Shown: positions 9,195 to 18,109, numbered from the stretch's first letter. The stretch is DNA of 64,000 nt from DASRWI01 sp035654655 (GCA_035654655.1 DASRWI010000032.1:68488-132487); one strand, 5' to 3'. Notes: generated from the sequence alone by a model not told the origin. A program made the numbers and translations.

Positions 9195-9239
9195 TTTTAA
9201 TAAAAAAAGAAAATTAACAACTTTCTTTTTTTATTAAAA
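9195..9239. terminator. Perfect 18-bp AT-rich inverted repeat downstream of the small orphan gene
   Basis: Arms 9195-9212 and 9222-9239 are exactly complementary (TTTTAATAAAAAAAGAAA against its complement) with a 9-nt loop. The stem has almost no G/C and the 3' arm is itself T-rich. It is the likely 3' end of the 73-codon gene, though it is not a classic GC-stem terminator. Confidence 0.5.
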
Positions 9240-9395
9240 GATGTGTTTAATCTCTTAATTATTGAAATTTGAATCTAAATCTCACCTTTTTTCATTGTGA
9301 TTATCCTAATAATTTCACAGATAGTTCCTTGTATATTAGGAAGTCTATTTATGATAAAAGTTTGTTATTATGATTAACAATATGAAAGGCGATTT

Positions 9396-10949
9396 ATGAA
9401 AAAGATGAGCGTATATAGCTTAATGTGTATGTTCGTATTACTTTTTACCATTACAGTTATAGGTCAAGATTATACAAAAGATAGATCAAATAATTCTTAT
9501 GATGATACTTTAGCTGTTGGTAATACAAATACCAATACCGACCAAAATACAAGTAAAACCGATGCACAAATTCCAACGGATAAAAATCCAAGTGGAAAGA
9601 CATCTAATAGAACGAGTACTTCTACAAATACTCCAGGTATGACAAACAATATTCCTGATAAAGATTCAACAGATCAGATTTCAAGAGGAAATACTCAGTT
9701 TGGTGATACTACAGATGCTAGAAGCAGAAACAGAGGAAATACAAGTGATGATCAATTATCAAGAGGAAATACGTCAGGAACAACAGGAACTGATAAAACA
9801 GGTACCTCAGGCACGTATCAATCTGGTACAAAAGATCAATCCACTACAGGCAATACCTCAAGGACATATGGACAGGATACTTCTAAGAGTAAATCAAAAA
9901 CAAGTGATGATCAATTCTCAAGAGGTAATACTTCAGAAAAATCAAGTACAGGTGAATTAAAAGAAAAAGGAATCCCTGGAACTGATTCAACATATGAATC
10001 AAGAATAGGAAATACAGAATTTGATTCATCAAAATCAAAATCTGATGAAATATCAAGAGGAAATACTTCTGATAAAATGAAATCTTCAACCGGAACCGAA
10101 ACTCATAAGGAAGGAACAACCGGAACTTATAAAGAAGGTACAACGGGTACGGGAACTCATAAAGAAGGAACAACTGGTACCTATAAAGAAGATAAAACTG
10201 GTACTACCGGAACACATAAAGAAGGTACAATGGGTACCTATAAATCAGGAACTGGTAGTCAGGATACTTCAATGAATAAAAGTAAATCCGGCAATGAAAT
10301 ATCAAGAGGTAATACCTCAGGTATACAATCCGGAACTACAAATACTAATAGAACTGGAACAACAACTACCACTACTGGAACAACAGGCACTACAGGTACA
10401 AATAAATCAAGTACAACTGGACAAGATACTTCAATGAATAAGTCTGGAACAGATATGTCCAGAAGTAATACGTCAGGTACAACCTCAGATGTAAATAAAA
10501 GCAGTACAAGTACAACAGGCCAAACAAGCACTGGTATGTCAGGAACAACAGGACAAACAAGCAAAAGCACATCAATGAATTCTGATACTTCGGGTAGTTA
10601 TGCAGCTCATTTTGTTGTAGCTGATGAAATGTCAAATAAGTTGAAATCAATGCTTAATTTATCTGCTGATCAAACTAATGATATTAGAGAAATTCTTATT
10701 GAACATAATGAAGATTTAGCTGATATTGATCAGAAAATGGCAGAAGATAATAAGTCTGTTACTTCAGGTGAAGGTAAAAAAGAAGTTGATCAAGCTACAG
10801 TTGATGTAGTTGAAAAAATTGAAGGCGTTTTAACAGATAGCCAAAGAGCTCAATTTGTAAAAATGCAGAATCAATGGATGGATGACGTTAAGGTTAACAT
10901 CCAAAAAAATAGACAAGATAATACTCAAATGAGTAGAGGAAATAAGTAA
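9396..10949 (+). CDS. Exported Thr/Gly/Ser-rich repeat protein with SRGNT motifs and a Spy/CpxP-like C-terminal helical domain
   Basis: A 517-residue protein with a signal peptide (residues ~1-24, ending TVIGQ). Residues ~25-395 are low complexity: Thr, Gly, Ser, Asn, Lys and Asp, with five exact SRGNT motifs (contexts QISRGNTQ, QLSRGNTS, QFSRGNTS and two EISRGNTS), variants NRGNTS and SRSNTS, and a block alternating GTHKEGTTGTYKEG. Residues ~402-505 are helical (SADQTNDIREILIEHNEDLADID, then IEGVLTDSQRAQFVKMQNQW), which resembles the LTxxQ-type repeats of periplasmic Spy/CpxP chaperones. The extreme C-terminus is again MSRGNK. The repeat part is probably disordered in the periplasm or on the surface. 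The Spy resemblance is pattern-based and unconfirmed. Confidence 0.65.
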   Translation: MKKMSVYSLMCMFVLLFTITVIGQDYTKDRSNNSYDDTLAVGNTNTNTDQNTSKTDAQIPTDKNPSGKTSNRTSTSTNTPGMTNNIPDKDSTDQISRGNTQFGDTTDARSRNRGNTSDDQLSRGNTSGTTGTDKTGTSGTYQSGTKDQSTTGNTSRTYGQDTSKSKSKTSDDQFSRGNTSEKSSTGELKEKGIPGTDSTYESRIGNTEFDSSKSKSDEISRGNTSDKMKSSTGTETHKEGTTGTYKEGTTGTGTHKEGTTGTYKEDKTGTTGTHKEGTMGTYKSGTGSQDTSMNKSKSGNEISRGNTSGIQSGTTNTNRTGTTTTTTGTTGTTGTNKSSTTGQDTSMNKSGTDMSRSNTSGTTSDVNKSSTSTTGQTSTGMSGTTGQTSKSTSMNSDTSGSYAAHFVVADEMSNKLKSMLNLSADQTNDIREILIEHNEDLADIDQKMAEDNKSVTSGEGKKEVDQATVDVVEKIEGVLTDSQRAQFVKMQNQWMDDVKVNIQKNRQDNTQMSRGNK

Positions 10950-10957
10950 CAAACTAT

Positions 10958-10987
10958 AGAGACGCTTTTAAGGCGTCTCTTTTTTTT
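10958..10987 (+). terminator. Intrinsic terminator after the SRGNT-repeat gene
   Basis: The 8-bp stem AGAGACGC / GCGTCTCT (10958-10965 and 10973-10980), with a 7-nt loop, is followed directly by seven T residues. It lies 8 bp after the stop codon. Confidence 0.9.
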
Positions 10988-11001
10988 ATTGGAGAAATCT
11001 T

Positions 11002-11268
11002 ATGGCTGAAGCAAAAACTACTACCAAGCATGATGAAATAAAAAAATGGGTTGAAGAAAGAAATGGAAAGCCATCCACAGTGAAAAGTACAAACAAAAAA
11101 GGTGATGCTGGAATTCTGAGAATAAATTTTCCGGGGTATAGCGGTGAAGATACTCTTGAAGAAATTTCCTGGGATGAATTTTTTAAGAAATTTGATGAAG
11201 AAAAATTAGCTTTTCTTTATCAGGATGAGACAAAAGATGGAAGCGAAAGCAGGTTTTTAAATTCGTAA
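11002..11268 (+). CDS. Conserved small hypothetical protein (88 residues)
   Basis: An 88-residue, charged, soluble protein. It opens with a disordered Lys/Thr-rich region (HDEIKKWVEERNGKPSTVKSTNKKGDAG) followed by a compact segment (ILRINFPGYSGEDTLEEISWDEFFKKFDEEKLAFLYQDETKDG). As I recall, similar proteins occur across Bacteroidota and Proteobacteria, often mislabelled as 1,4-alpha-glucan branching enzyme; nothing in the sequence supports enzyme activity. It has a good GGAG ribosome-binding site and its own position just after a terminator. Confidence 0.65.
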   Translation: MAEAKTTTKHDEIKKWVEERNGKPSTVKSTNKKGDAGILRINFPGYSGEDTLEEISWDEFFKKFDEEKLAFLYQDETKDGSESRFLNS

Positions 11269-11288
11269 ATAGGAGCAGTAGATAAGTA

Positions 11289-11495
11289 TTAATTTTTTGT
11301 TAATCGGTCTTTATTAAATTTTAATGCTTCGATTGGACAGCACCATACACACTTAGCACAATTAGTGCATTGTTCCTTAATTATTTTTATTGAAAACTCC
11401 TTAAGTTCTATTGCATCTTCAGAGCATACACCAACGCAGCAGCCACAGTAATCGCATTTATTTTCTACTATATCTATCATAATATTTTTGTGCAT
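11289..11495 (-). CDS. Small 2x[4Fe-4S] ferredoxin-like protein
   Basis: A 68-residue protein with two complete CxxCxxCxxxC-type cluster motifs (CDYCGCCVGVC and CTNCAKCVWCC, the second followed by PIEAL). It is therefore a bacterial-type dicluster ferredoxin. The ATG at 11493-11495 abuts the dnaG stop codon; an internal Met six residues in is an alternative start. Co-transcription with dnaG is implied, but a functional link to primase is not. The CWCCPIEAL ending, with an extra Cys, is slightly unusual. Confidence 0.85.
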   Translation of the reverse strand: MHKNIMIDIVENKCDYCGCCVGVCSEDAIELKEFSIKIIKEQCTNCAKCVWCCPIEALKFNKDRLTKN

Positions 11496-13376
11496 TTAGT
11501 TGAATAATGTTTGTAATTCATTTTGAAGCTTAACTACTTCATTCTGGAGATTTACTTTACTTGTAAGTAATTCCATAGTTCTTTTTTCATCATCAGTGTT
11601 ATTAAGTTCAAAATGAACTTCATTTATTTGTTTTTCAAGAAGTTTTATTTTGTGCCTTTTAATAGTATCCTTTGCATAAATTTCAAATCTATTTTCCGGA
11701 CTTACAAAAAGATCCTTCTCTTCCCAATGACCACTTGTAATATAACTATCCATTACGATTGAAAAAAGAATTGATTTAATATTATTGTCAGGAATCTTTT
11801 CAATTAATCTTCTTATTTCGACTTTTACCCCGGATAGGTGCTCTTCATAAATTAAATTTATTAAGTCATAAAGTTCAGGCATAAAATCTTCAGGGGTAAT
11901 ATACCTGAAAATGAATTCAATTATTTTAGAGTCACCTTCATAAAGAATTCTCAATAATTCAAGTTCAATATTAAAAATTTCTTTATCAATTTTATTTTCG
12001 GGAGGTTTTACTAAGGAAGCTTCAACTTCCTTCTTTTCTTTTAGTGTTCTTTTATCAAACTGGACATAAGGCTGCTGTTTATAGAAAAGCATTTGCTTGG
12101 CAAGTTCATCTTCCAATAAACTTTCTCTTAGATTAAATTCTTTAGCAAGAGCCTTAATTATCAAATTGATTTTAAGGTTATCAGAAATAAATGATAAATG
12201 TTTAACTACATCTCTAATAGCATCTGTCTGTAGATTAACATCATTATCCATTCCTTTAATTTTATATTGCTGAATTTGATATTCAAAAAAACTTTTACTT
12301 TCTAATAATTTTTTTTCAAATGCTTCTTTACCAAATTTTGTAACAAATGAATCAGGGTCTTCATCTTTTGGAAGAGAAAGGATTTTAACATCCATATTCT
12401 TCTTAAGCAAAATTTCTATGCTTCTTAATGAAGCTTTTTGTCCAGCTAAATCAGCATCAAAAATTAATGTTACATTTTTTGTATATCTTGAAATGAGCAA
12501 AGCCTGGTCATCTGTTAAGGCAGTTCCGGAAACTGCTACAACATTTTTTATACCTGCTTGATATAATGAAATAAGGTCCATATAACCTTCGACCATTATA
12601 ACATTATCTTTTGTACGTATTTCATCTTTTGCAAAGGATAAACCATAAAGAATTTTTCCTTTTGTATATATGTCAGACTCTGGTGAGTTTAAATATTTTG
12701 CAGTGTTTTCGGCATTTCCCATAATACGTCCTGCAAAAGCAACGACTCTGCCATGAGTAGAAAATATAGGAAAGATAATTCTTCCTGCAAATTTATCATG
12801 CAAGTCACCTGATGGATATCTACCAATTAATCCAAGGTCCAAAGCTTTTTCAATATTTAATTTTCTATCAGTTAAAAAATTTACTAAAGCATCCTTTGAG
12901 GGTATTGCATAGCCAAGTCCAAATTCACGAATGGTTTTTAATTTGATACTTCTTTTATCAAAATAATTTCTTGCAGGTTCACCTTCTTTACCTGATAAAA
13001 GATTACTTGAAAAATATTTTCCAACTTCAGTATTAATATCATAATAAACTTCATTATCATTCTGTTTATTAAAATTACCTTTATCATATTCAATAGTGAT
13101 ACCTAATCTGGATGCAAGTTCCTGAACAGCTTCCAGATAGGAAATTTTTTCATAATTCATTAAAAATGAAAATACATTTCCACCTGAATGACAACCAAAG
13201 CAATGATAAATTTGCTTATCCTCACTAACCGTAAAAGATGGTGTTTTTTCACTATGAAAAGGGCATAATCCTATATAATTTCTTCCACGTTTCTTAATTG
13301 ATATAGCTTCTCCTATAATATCTACGATATTTGTGGATGATCTAACTTCTTCAATTATATTTTCTGGAATATGCAT
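11496..13376 (-). CDS. dnaG: DNA primase DnaG
   Basis: A 626-residue primase. The CHC2 zinc finger has ligands C38, H41, C59 and C62 (LCPFHSEKTPSF, then YHCFGCHSGGN). The TOPRIM catalytic core includes VMVEGYMDLISLYQAGI, with metal-binding LIFDADLAGQKA downstream. The AEP/RNA polymerase domain contains YLNSPESDIYTKGKILYGL. The C-terminal ~180 residues form the helicase-interacting domain. It synthesises replication RNA primers with the replicative helicase. Length is normal for the family. Confidence 0.97.
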   Translation of the reverse strand: MHIPENIIEEVRSSTNIVDIIGEAISIKKRGRNYIGLCPFHSEKTPSFTVSEDKQIYHCFGCHSGGNVFSFLMNYEKISYLEAVQELASRLGITIEYDKGNFNKQNDNEVYYDINTEVGKYFSSNLLSGKEGEPARNYFDKRSIKLKTIREFGLGYAIPSKDALVNFLTDRKLNIEKALDLGLIGRYPSGDLHDKFAGRIIFPIFSTHGRVVAFAGRIMGNAENTAKYLNSPESDIYTKGKILYGLSFAKDEIRTKDNVIMVEGYMDLISLYQAGIKNVVAVSGTALTDDQALLISRYTKNVTLIFDADLAGQKASLRSIEILLKKNMDVKILSLPKDEDPDSFVTKFGKEAFEKKLLESKSFFEYQIQQYKIKGMDNDVNLQTDAIRDVVKHLSFISDNLKINLIIKALAKEFNLRESLLEDELAKQMLFYKQQPYVQFDKRTLKEKKEVEASLVKPPENKIDKEIFNIELELLRILYEGDSKIIEFIFRYITPEDFMPELYDLINLIYEEHLSGVKVEIRRLIEKIPDNNIKSILFSIVMDSYITSGHWEEKDLFVSPENRFEIYAKDTIKRHKIKLLEKQINEVHFELNNTDDEKRTMELLTSKVNLQNEVVKLQNELQTLFN

Positions 13377-13490
13377 AAATACTTAGCTTGATGTGAATGC
13401 AGTATCAAAGGTAACTACATTTTATATTTATTTTTTTACAATTATATTAAAAATACAAATAAGTTTTATTAGTTATATAGTAAATAATTT

Positions 13491-15458
13491 ATGATTGAAA
13501 ATAATTTGGAATATTGTAATAGTTTAACAAAATATTCAAGATTAAAAACCAGGGTAGTGAACATTGGAGATGTACCTTTAGGGGGAGAAAATCCAATCAG
13601 AATTCAATCAATGACTACTACTGACACAATGAATACAATTGCTACAGTCGAACAGACAATCAGAATGATTGAATCGGGGTGTGATTACGTAAGAATAACT
13701 GCACCAAGCAAATCTGAAGCTCAAAATCTACTTGAAATCAAGAATGAACTTAGAAGAAGAGGATTTAAAGTACCTCTTATTGCTGATATTCATTTTACAC
13801 CGAATGCTGCAGAAATTGCTGCCAGAATTGTTGAGAAAGTTAGAATAAATCCTGGTAATTATATTGACAAAAAAAAGTTTGAATTTATTGAATACAATGA
13901 CAATGAATATGAAGAAGAATTAGAACGATTAAGAGAAAAATTCATTCCTTTGGTTAAAATTTGTAAAGAATATGGCACTGCAATGAGGATTGGTACTAAT
14001 CATGGCTCATTGTCGGATAGAATAATGAGCAGATTTGGTGATAATCCGGAAGGTATGGTTGAATCTGCCTTGGAATTTGTAAGAATTTGTGAAGAATTTG
14101 ATTATTACAATGTTGTTCTTTCAATGAAATCAAGTAATCCTCAAGTAATGGTGCAGGCATACCGTTTATTGGTAAACAGAATGCATAAGGAGAATATGAA
14201 TTATCCTTTACATCTTGGAGTTACTGAAGCTGGAGGAGGTGAAGATGGAAGAATTAAGAGTTCTTTGGGAATTGGTGCATTGTTAGAAGATGGAATCGGA
14301 GATACAATTAGAGTATCATTGACAGAAGATCCTGAGTTTGAAGCTCCTGTTGCCAAAAAAATATTATCAAGATACATTAATAGAATTAATGAAGATAATA
14401 TTGAATCTGTTAAGGTGATAAATTATAATCCGTTTAATTATTTTAAACGAAAAACTCTTGAAACAGGAATAGTAGGTGGTACAAACCTTCCCAGAGTAAT
14501 CATAGATTTCAGCAAAAGAGAAAAAGTTGATTTTAAGGACCTTAAGGATATCGGTTACATTTATGATGCTGTAACAGATAAATGGAATATTGCTGATGGA
14601 GCAGCTGATATGATTTATTGTGGGTCAAATAAATTAAATATAGAAATCCCATCCACACTTAAAATTTTATATGATTTTAATTTCTGGTCAATTGCAAAAG
14701 ACGATTGTTCCAATCCTTTATTGACTAAAACTGAATTTTTAAATACTGAAATAATAGATAAAGAAAATTATGTACTTTTAAATTTATCTAACATTGATGA
14801 AGATATATTTAATAAATTAAAGCAATCTAAAAAGAGTATTATAGTTCTTACTTCAGATAACAAGAATTCACTACTTGAACAAAGAAGATTTTTTATTAAG
14901 CTTTTAGATGAAAATATTCCCAATCCGGTAATAATTAAGAGAGATTATAAAAATATCAGTAAAGAAGAATATATCATATTTTCTTCAACAGATGCAGGAG
15001 CATTGCTGATAGAAGGCTTTGGTGATGGGATTTGGTTGAGTTTAGAATCATCTGACTTAATAAAAAATGGAGTTAGAATAAGCGAATCTATTTATTCTTT
15101 TACCAATAGAATAATGTTCGGCATACTTCAGGCAGCCAGAGTTAGAATTTCAAAAACTGAATACATTGCCTGCCCTTCTTGCGGGAGAACTCTTTTTGAT
15201 TTACAGGAAACAACAGATAAAATTAAAACGCAGACGGAACATTTAAAAGGAGTAAAAATTGCAATTATGGGTTGCATTGTGAATGGTCCCGGTGAAATGG
15301 CTGATGCTGATTATGGTTATGTAGGTTCAGGAGTTGATAAGATTACCTTATATAAAGGGAAGGATGTAGTCAAAAGAAATATTGATTCGTCTAATGCAGT
15401 GGAGCAATTAATTAATATAATTAAAGATGATGGACGCTGGATTGAACCAAATAATTGA
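13491..15458 (+). CDS. ispG: IspG, long form: 4-hydroxy-3-methylbut-2-enyl diphosphate synthase
   Basis: A 655-residue enzyme of the MEP isoprenoid pathway, which reductively converts MEcPP to HMBPP. The N-terminal TIM barrel (about 20-290) has IQSMTTTDT, ADIHFTPNAA and VRINPGN. The C-terminal Fe-S domain holds the [4Fe-4S] ligands C561, C564 (ACPSCGR) and C595, with conserved E602 (GCIVNGPGEM). Between them sits a ~250-residue insertion (about 300-550), the A* domain known from plants, Chlamydiae, Chlorobi and Bacteroidetes. It is divergent from dnaG, sharing a 114-bp promoter region. Its redox donor could be the ferredoxin next to dnaG, which is speculation. Confidence 0.95.
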   Translation: MIENNLEYCNSLTKYSRLKTRVVNIGDVPLGGENPIRIQSMTTTDTMNTIATVEQTIRMIESGCDYVRITAPSKSEAQNLLEIKNELRRRGFKVPLIADIHFTPNAAEIAARIVEKVRINPGNYIDKKKFEFIEYNDNEYEEELERLREKFIPLVKICKEYGTAMRIGTNHGSLSDRIMSRFGDNPEGMVESALEFVRICEEFDYYNVVLSMKSSNPQVMVQAYRLLVNRMHKENMNYPLHLGVTEAGGGEDGRIKSSLGIGALLEDGIGDTIRVSLTEDPEFEAPVAKKILSRYINRINEDNIESVKVINYNPFNYFKRKTLETGIVGGTNLPRVIIDFSKREKVDFKDLKDIGYIYDAVTDKWNIADGAADMIYCGSNKLNIEIPSTLKILYDFNFWSIAKDDCSNPLLTKTEFLNTEIIDKENYVLLNLSNIDEDIFNKLKQSKKSIIVLTSDNKNSLLEQRRFFIKLLDENIPNPVIIKRDYKNISKEEYIIFSSTDAGALLIEGFGDGIWLSLESSDLIKNGVRISESIYSFTNRIMFGILQAARVRISKTEYIACPSCGRTLFDLQETTDKIKTQTEHLKGVKIAIMGCIVNGPGEMADADYGYVGSGVDKITLYKGKDVVKRNIDSSNAVEQLINIIKDDGRWIEPNN

Positions 15459-15540
15459 TGTGCCAAGGAAAACTTAAGTAATTATTCTTATTAAGTAAGT
15501 TGATATTTAAAGCATAAAACTATATTTTTATGATATAAGT

Positions 15541-15600
15541 ATGAAAAACAAATTCAAAAGATATAAAGCCCCAAATATTTTCGTAAAGTCTTCTGACTAA
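15541..15600 (+). CDS. Possible 19-codon leader peptide or small protein
   Basis: An ATG-initiated frame of 19 codons ending TAA encodes MKNKFKRYKAPNIFVKSSD, a very basic peptide with five Lys and one Arg. It is followed 16 bp later by a strong terminator hairpin. I see no clear Shine-Dalgarno. It could be a real short protein, the leader of an attenuation system for the next gene, or chance. Confidence 0.25.
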   Translation: MKNKFKRYKAPNIFVKSSD

Positions 15601-15616
15601 AATAGAGTTTAACAAG

Positions 15617-15646
15617 ATGCACTCATTAAAGGAGTGCATTTTTTTT
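15617..15646 (+). terminator. Intrinsic terminator/attenuator 5 bp before the Nif3-like start codon
   Basis: The 8-bp stem ATGCACTC / GAGTGCAT (15617-15624 and 15632-15639), with a 7-nt loop, is followed by seven T residues. It ends only 5 bp before the ATG at 15652, so transcription of the downstream gene must pass through or start inside it. A purine-rich AAGGAG (15629-15634) sits in the loop and 3' arm and would be masked when the stem forms. Confidence 0.75.
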
Positions 15647-15651
15647 GTTTT

Positions 15652-16755
15652 ATGAGATGTATTGAAATTTTTAAATATTTAGAAACATGGGCACCTCAGC
15701 AAATTGCCTGGCTGAAAGATAACCCGGGATTACAGGCGGGTGACCCAAATGCCGAAGTAAAAAACATTTTACTTTGTCTGGAGGTTACCGAAAAAGTAGT
15801 TCTGGAGGCATTAAATAAAAATTGCAATTTAATCTTTACACATCACCCTCTAATCTTTCAACCTCTATCTAAAATAGATTTCAACAACCACACCTCAAAG
15901 ATTCTACAAAGCCTAATTAAAAACGACATCAACCTCTACTCAGCTCATACAAACCTGGATTTCACCAAAGAAGGAGTCAGTTTTAAATTAGCACAAAAAC
16001 TAGACTTAACCGAAATTAAATTTCTTAGAAACCTTTATTCAAATCAATATAAGTTATCCATCTTTGTTCCGGAAAAGGCTCTTGAAGCAGTAGCTGATGC
16101 GGCATTTAATTCAGGTGCAGGTGTTATAGGTGAATACTCAAAATGTAGTTTTAGAACTGAAGGGATAGGGACATTCTTTGGAAATGAGCATACTAATCCT
16201 TCTGAAGGTTCAAAGGAAACTTTTGAAAAGGTTAACGAAGTAAAACTTGAACTTATTGTTGATAAATGGAAGCTTAATAAAGTTCTTGATGATGTTAACA
16301 GAGTTCATCCTTATGAAGAAATAGCTTACGATGTTATGCCTTTGGAAAATCCTAATGTGAATTATGGAGCAGGTGCAATTGGCAATTTGAAAAATGAATT
16401 AACAGAAAAAGAATTTTTGAAATACGTTTTAGAAAAATTAAACTTAGAAAATTTTAGATATTGCAAAGGCAAAAAGGATAAAATAAAAAGGGTTGCTGTT
16501 TGTGGTGGTTCAGGAAGCGATATGCTAAATGATTCCATAAATAATGCTGATGCATTTATAACTGCAGATGTAAAATATCATGCATTTCATGATGCTTTGG
16601 GTAAGATATTATTAATAGATGCCGGACATTATGAAACAGAAATATTTTCTCTTGAAGAAGTACAAAAAAGATTACAAGAATTTATAAAAGACAAAAACAT
16701 TAATATATACCAGTATAGTGATTCAACGAATCCTATATTTTACTATAAAAAATAA
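15652..16755 (+). CDS. Nif3-like dinuclear metal-centre protein (YqfO type)
   Basis: About 367 residues from the ATG at 15652. An upstream in-frame GTG at 15634 lies inside a terminator stem and gives an unlikely MHFFCF extension. Metal-ligand motifs are FTHHPLIF near the N-terminus, SAHTNLDFTKEGV, and the C-terminal DAGHYETE. Between them is a PII/CutA-like insertion (about residues 130-230, KLSIFVPEKALEAVADAAFNSGAGVIGEYS), as in Bacillus YqfO. The family forms hexamers; a role in GTP cyclohydrolase I-like or metal-linked metabolism has been suggested but is not settled. It is followed 11 bp later by the CdsZ-like gene. Confidence 0.85.
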   Translation: MRCIEIFKYLETWAPQQIAWLKDNPGLQAGDPNAEVKNILLCLEVTEKVVLEALNKNCNLIFTHHPLIFQPLSKIDFNNHTSKILQSLIKNDINLYSAHTNLDFTKEGVSFKLAQKLDLTEIKFLRNLYSNQYKLSIFVPEKALEAVADAAFNSGAGVIGEYSKCSFRTEGIGTFFGNEHTNPSEGSKETFEKVNEVKLELIVDKWKLNKVLDDVNRVHPYEEIAYDVMPLENPNVNYGAGAIGNLKNELTEKEFLKYVLEKLNLENFRYCKGKKDKIKRVAVCGGSGSDMLNDSINNADAFITADVKYHAFHDALGKILLIDAGHYETEIFSLEEVQKRLQEFIKDKNINIYQYSDSTNPIFYYKK

Positions 16756-16766
16756 GGAGTATTAAA

Positions 16767-17489
16767 TTGGTCAATAGATTAAAAATATTATATGAATTGC
16801 AAATTATTGATGATCAGCTTGATGAATTAGAAGAATTAAGAGGAGATCTTCCAGGAGCTGTAGAAGAGCTTCAATCTAAAATAAATAGTTTAAAAACTGA
16901 ATTGACTGAAAAAGAAGAACAAAAGAATGAATCAATAGAGAAAAGAAAAGAGAACGAAGAAGAGATTGAAAAGTTAAGAAACAGCCAAAAGAAATTTAAG
17001 GCTCAGCTTTATCAGGTAAGAAATAATAAAGAATACGATGCTCTTACTAAGGAAATTGACCACTCAGAAGAAACAATTGCTAAATTGGAAGCTGAAAATG
17101 TTACTCTTGAAGATTCAAGTAAAAAGCTTGTTATTGAAGTCGAAGAACTTCAACCAACTTTGAATGAACTGAATGATTATTTAAAGGTTAAAGAAGCTGA
17201 CTTAAGAGAAATAGTTAAAGCTAATGAAAAAGAAGAAAACAAGTTAAGGGAAAAACGTAAAGCAATTGAAGAGCAGGTTAAAAAACCTGACCTTAATGCT
17301 TATACAAGAATTAGAAAAGCCAAAAAAGGTAAAGCAGTAGTAACTATTAAAAGATCTGCCTGCTCAGGATGTCATAATATTGTTCCTTCACAAAGACAAT
17401 TAGAAATAAGAAGAAATAATAAATTATTTTTCTGTGAATACTGCGGAAGAATTCTTGTTTCTCCTGAAATTGCAGAAATAACTGAATAA
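16767..17489 (+). CDS. Coiled-coil C4 zinc-ribbon protein (CdsZ-like)
   Basis: A 240-residue protein. Residues ~5-170 form an almost unbroken Glu/Lys/Leu coiled coil, and residues ~195-230 hold a C4 zinc ribbon (CSGCHNIVPSQRQLEIR, then FFCEYCGRIL). This is the family annotated as C4-type zinc ribbon domain or CdsZ, implicated in chlamydial secretion and in translation or flagellar contexts in other bacteria; its role here is unknown. The start is a TTG at 16767 with a strong AAGGAGT Shine-Dalgarno 7 bp upstream. It lies 11 bp after the Nif3-like gene; the two genes are commonly adjacent. Confidence 0.8.
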   Translation: MVNRLKILYELQIIDDQLDELEELRGDLPGAVEELQSKINSLKTELTEKEEQKNESIEKRKENEEEIEKLRNSQKKFKAQLYQVRNNKEYDALTKEIDHSEETIAKLEAENVTLEDSSKKLVIEVEELQPTLNELNDYLKVKEADLREIVKANEKEENKLREKRKAIEEQVKKPDLNAYTRIRKAKKGKAVVTIKRSACSGCHNIVPSQRQLEIRRNNKLFFCEYCGRILVSPEIAEITE

Positions 17490-17503
17490 AAAATGAATTT
17501 AAA

Positions 17504-17542
17504 ATCTAGAAATTAGCGGTAAGTAAACCGCAATTTCTAGAT
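17504..17542. other. Long imperfect hairpin between the zinc-ribbon gene and rnpB
   Basis: ATCTAGAAATT and GCGGT at 17504-17520 face ACCGC and AATTTCTAGAT at 17527-17542. This gives ~16 paired bases with one bulged A and a short loop. No T-run follows, so it is more likely a transcript-end or processing hairpin than a standard intrinsic terminator. Confidence 0.5.
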
Positions 17543-17638
17543 ACAAATTAAATTGGTAATAAATATTTTACTTCCTCTTACTCTTTTCTACTGCTTTAAC
17601 CAAACTAATTTATTATATTAAATATATATTTTGGAAAT

Positions 17639-18016
17639 AATTCAAACTGGCAATTGCTATACTTTTGTATAGAGGAAAGTCCGGACTTCACAGAACAGGG
17701 TGCCGGGTAACGCCCGGGGGTTAAAGAAGTAATTCTTTAACTAAGGACAGTGCCACAGAAAATATACCGCCCCTTGTGGGTAAGGGTGAAAAGGCAGGGT
17801 AAGAGCCTACCTCAATAATGGTAACATTATTTGGATGGGTAAACCCCACCTGAAGCAAGGTCAAATAGGGAAACTATCTCTTCTTCGGAAGAGTCCGAGG
17901 TTGTTCGCCTTGAGTTTCCGGGTAGACCGCTTGAGTCTTCAAGTAATTGGAGGCCTAGATAAATAATTGCAATCTGCTACGGCAGATATTACAGAATCCG
18001 GCTTATAGTTTGAATT
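17639..18016 (+). ncRNA. rnpB: RNase P RNA (bacterial type A)
   Basis: The universally conserved P4 strand GAGGAAAGTCCGGAC lies at about 17672-17686, and its 3' partner region ACAGAATCCGGCTTATAG is at about 17991-18008. The internal motif with GGTAAACCCCACC and GAAGCAAGGTCAAATAGG is the expected specificity-domain/P-helix pattern. The ends are defined by a P1 helix: AATTCAAACT (17639-17648) pairs with AGTTTGAATT (18007-18016), followed by a T-run that probably terminates it. The RNA is the catalytic component that matures tRNA 5' ends. Exact ends may be off by a few bases. Confidence 0.95.
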
Positions 18017-18109
18017 TTTTCCTTCCTAATTTTATTGAAAATTATTTTTTTACTTTAGTGCTTTTTTCTCACGTTATTCTCTAATGAAAGGTAGATTTTT
18101 CCTGAACCT

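Noticed and set aside
9883..10650. Long open frames on the minus strand and in other frames across the Thr-rich gene
   Set aside because: They arise from the simple repetitive codons of the plus-strand gene, have no ribosome-binding sites and give Leu/Tyr- or Val/Pro-rich nonsense proteins.
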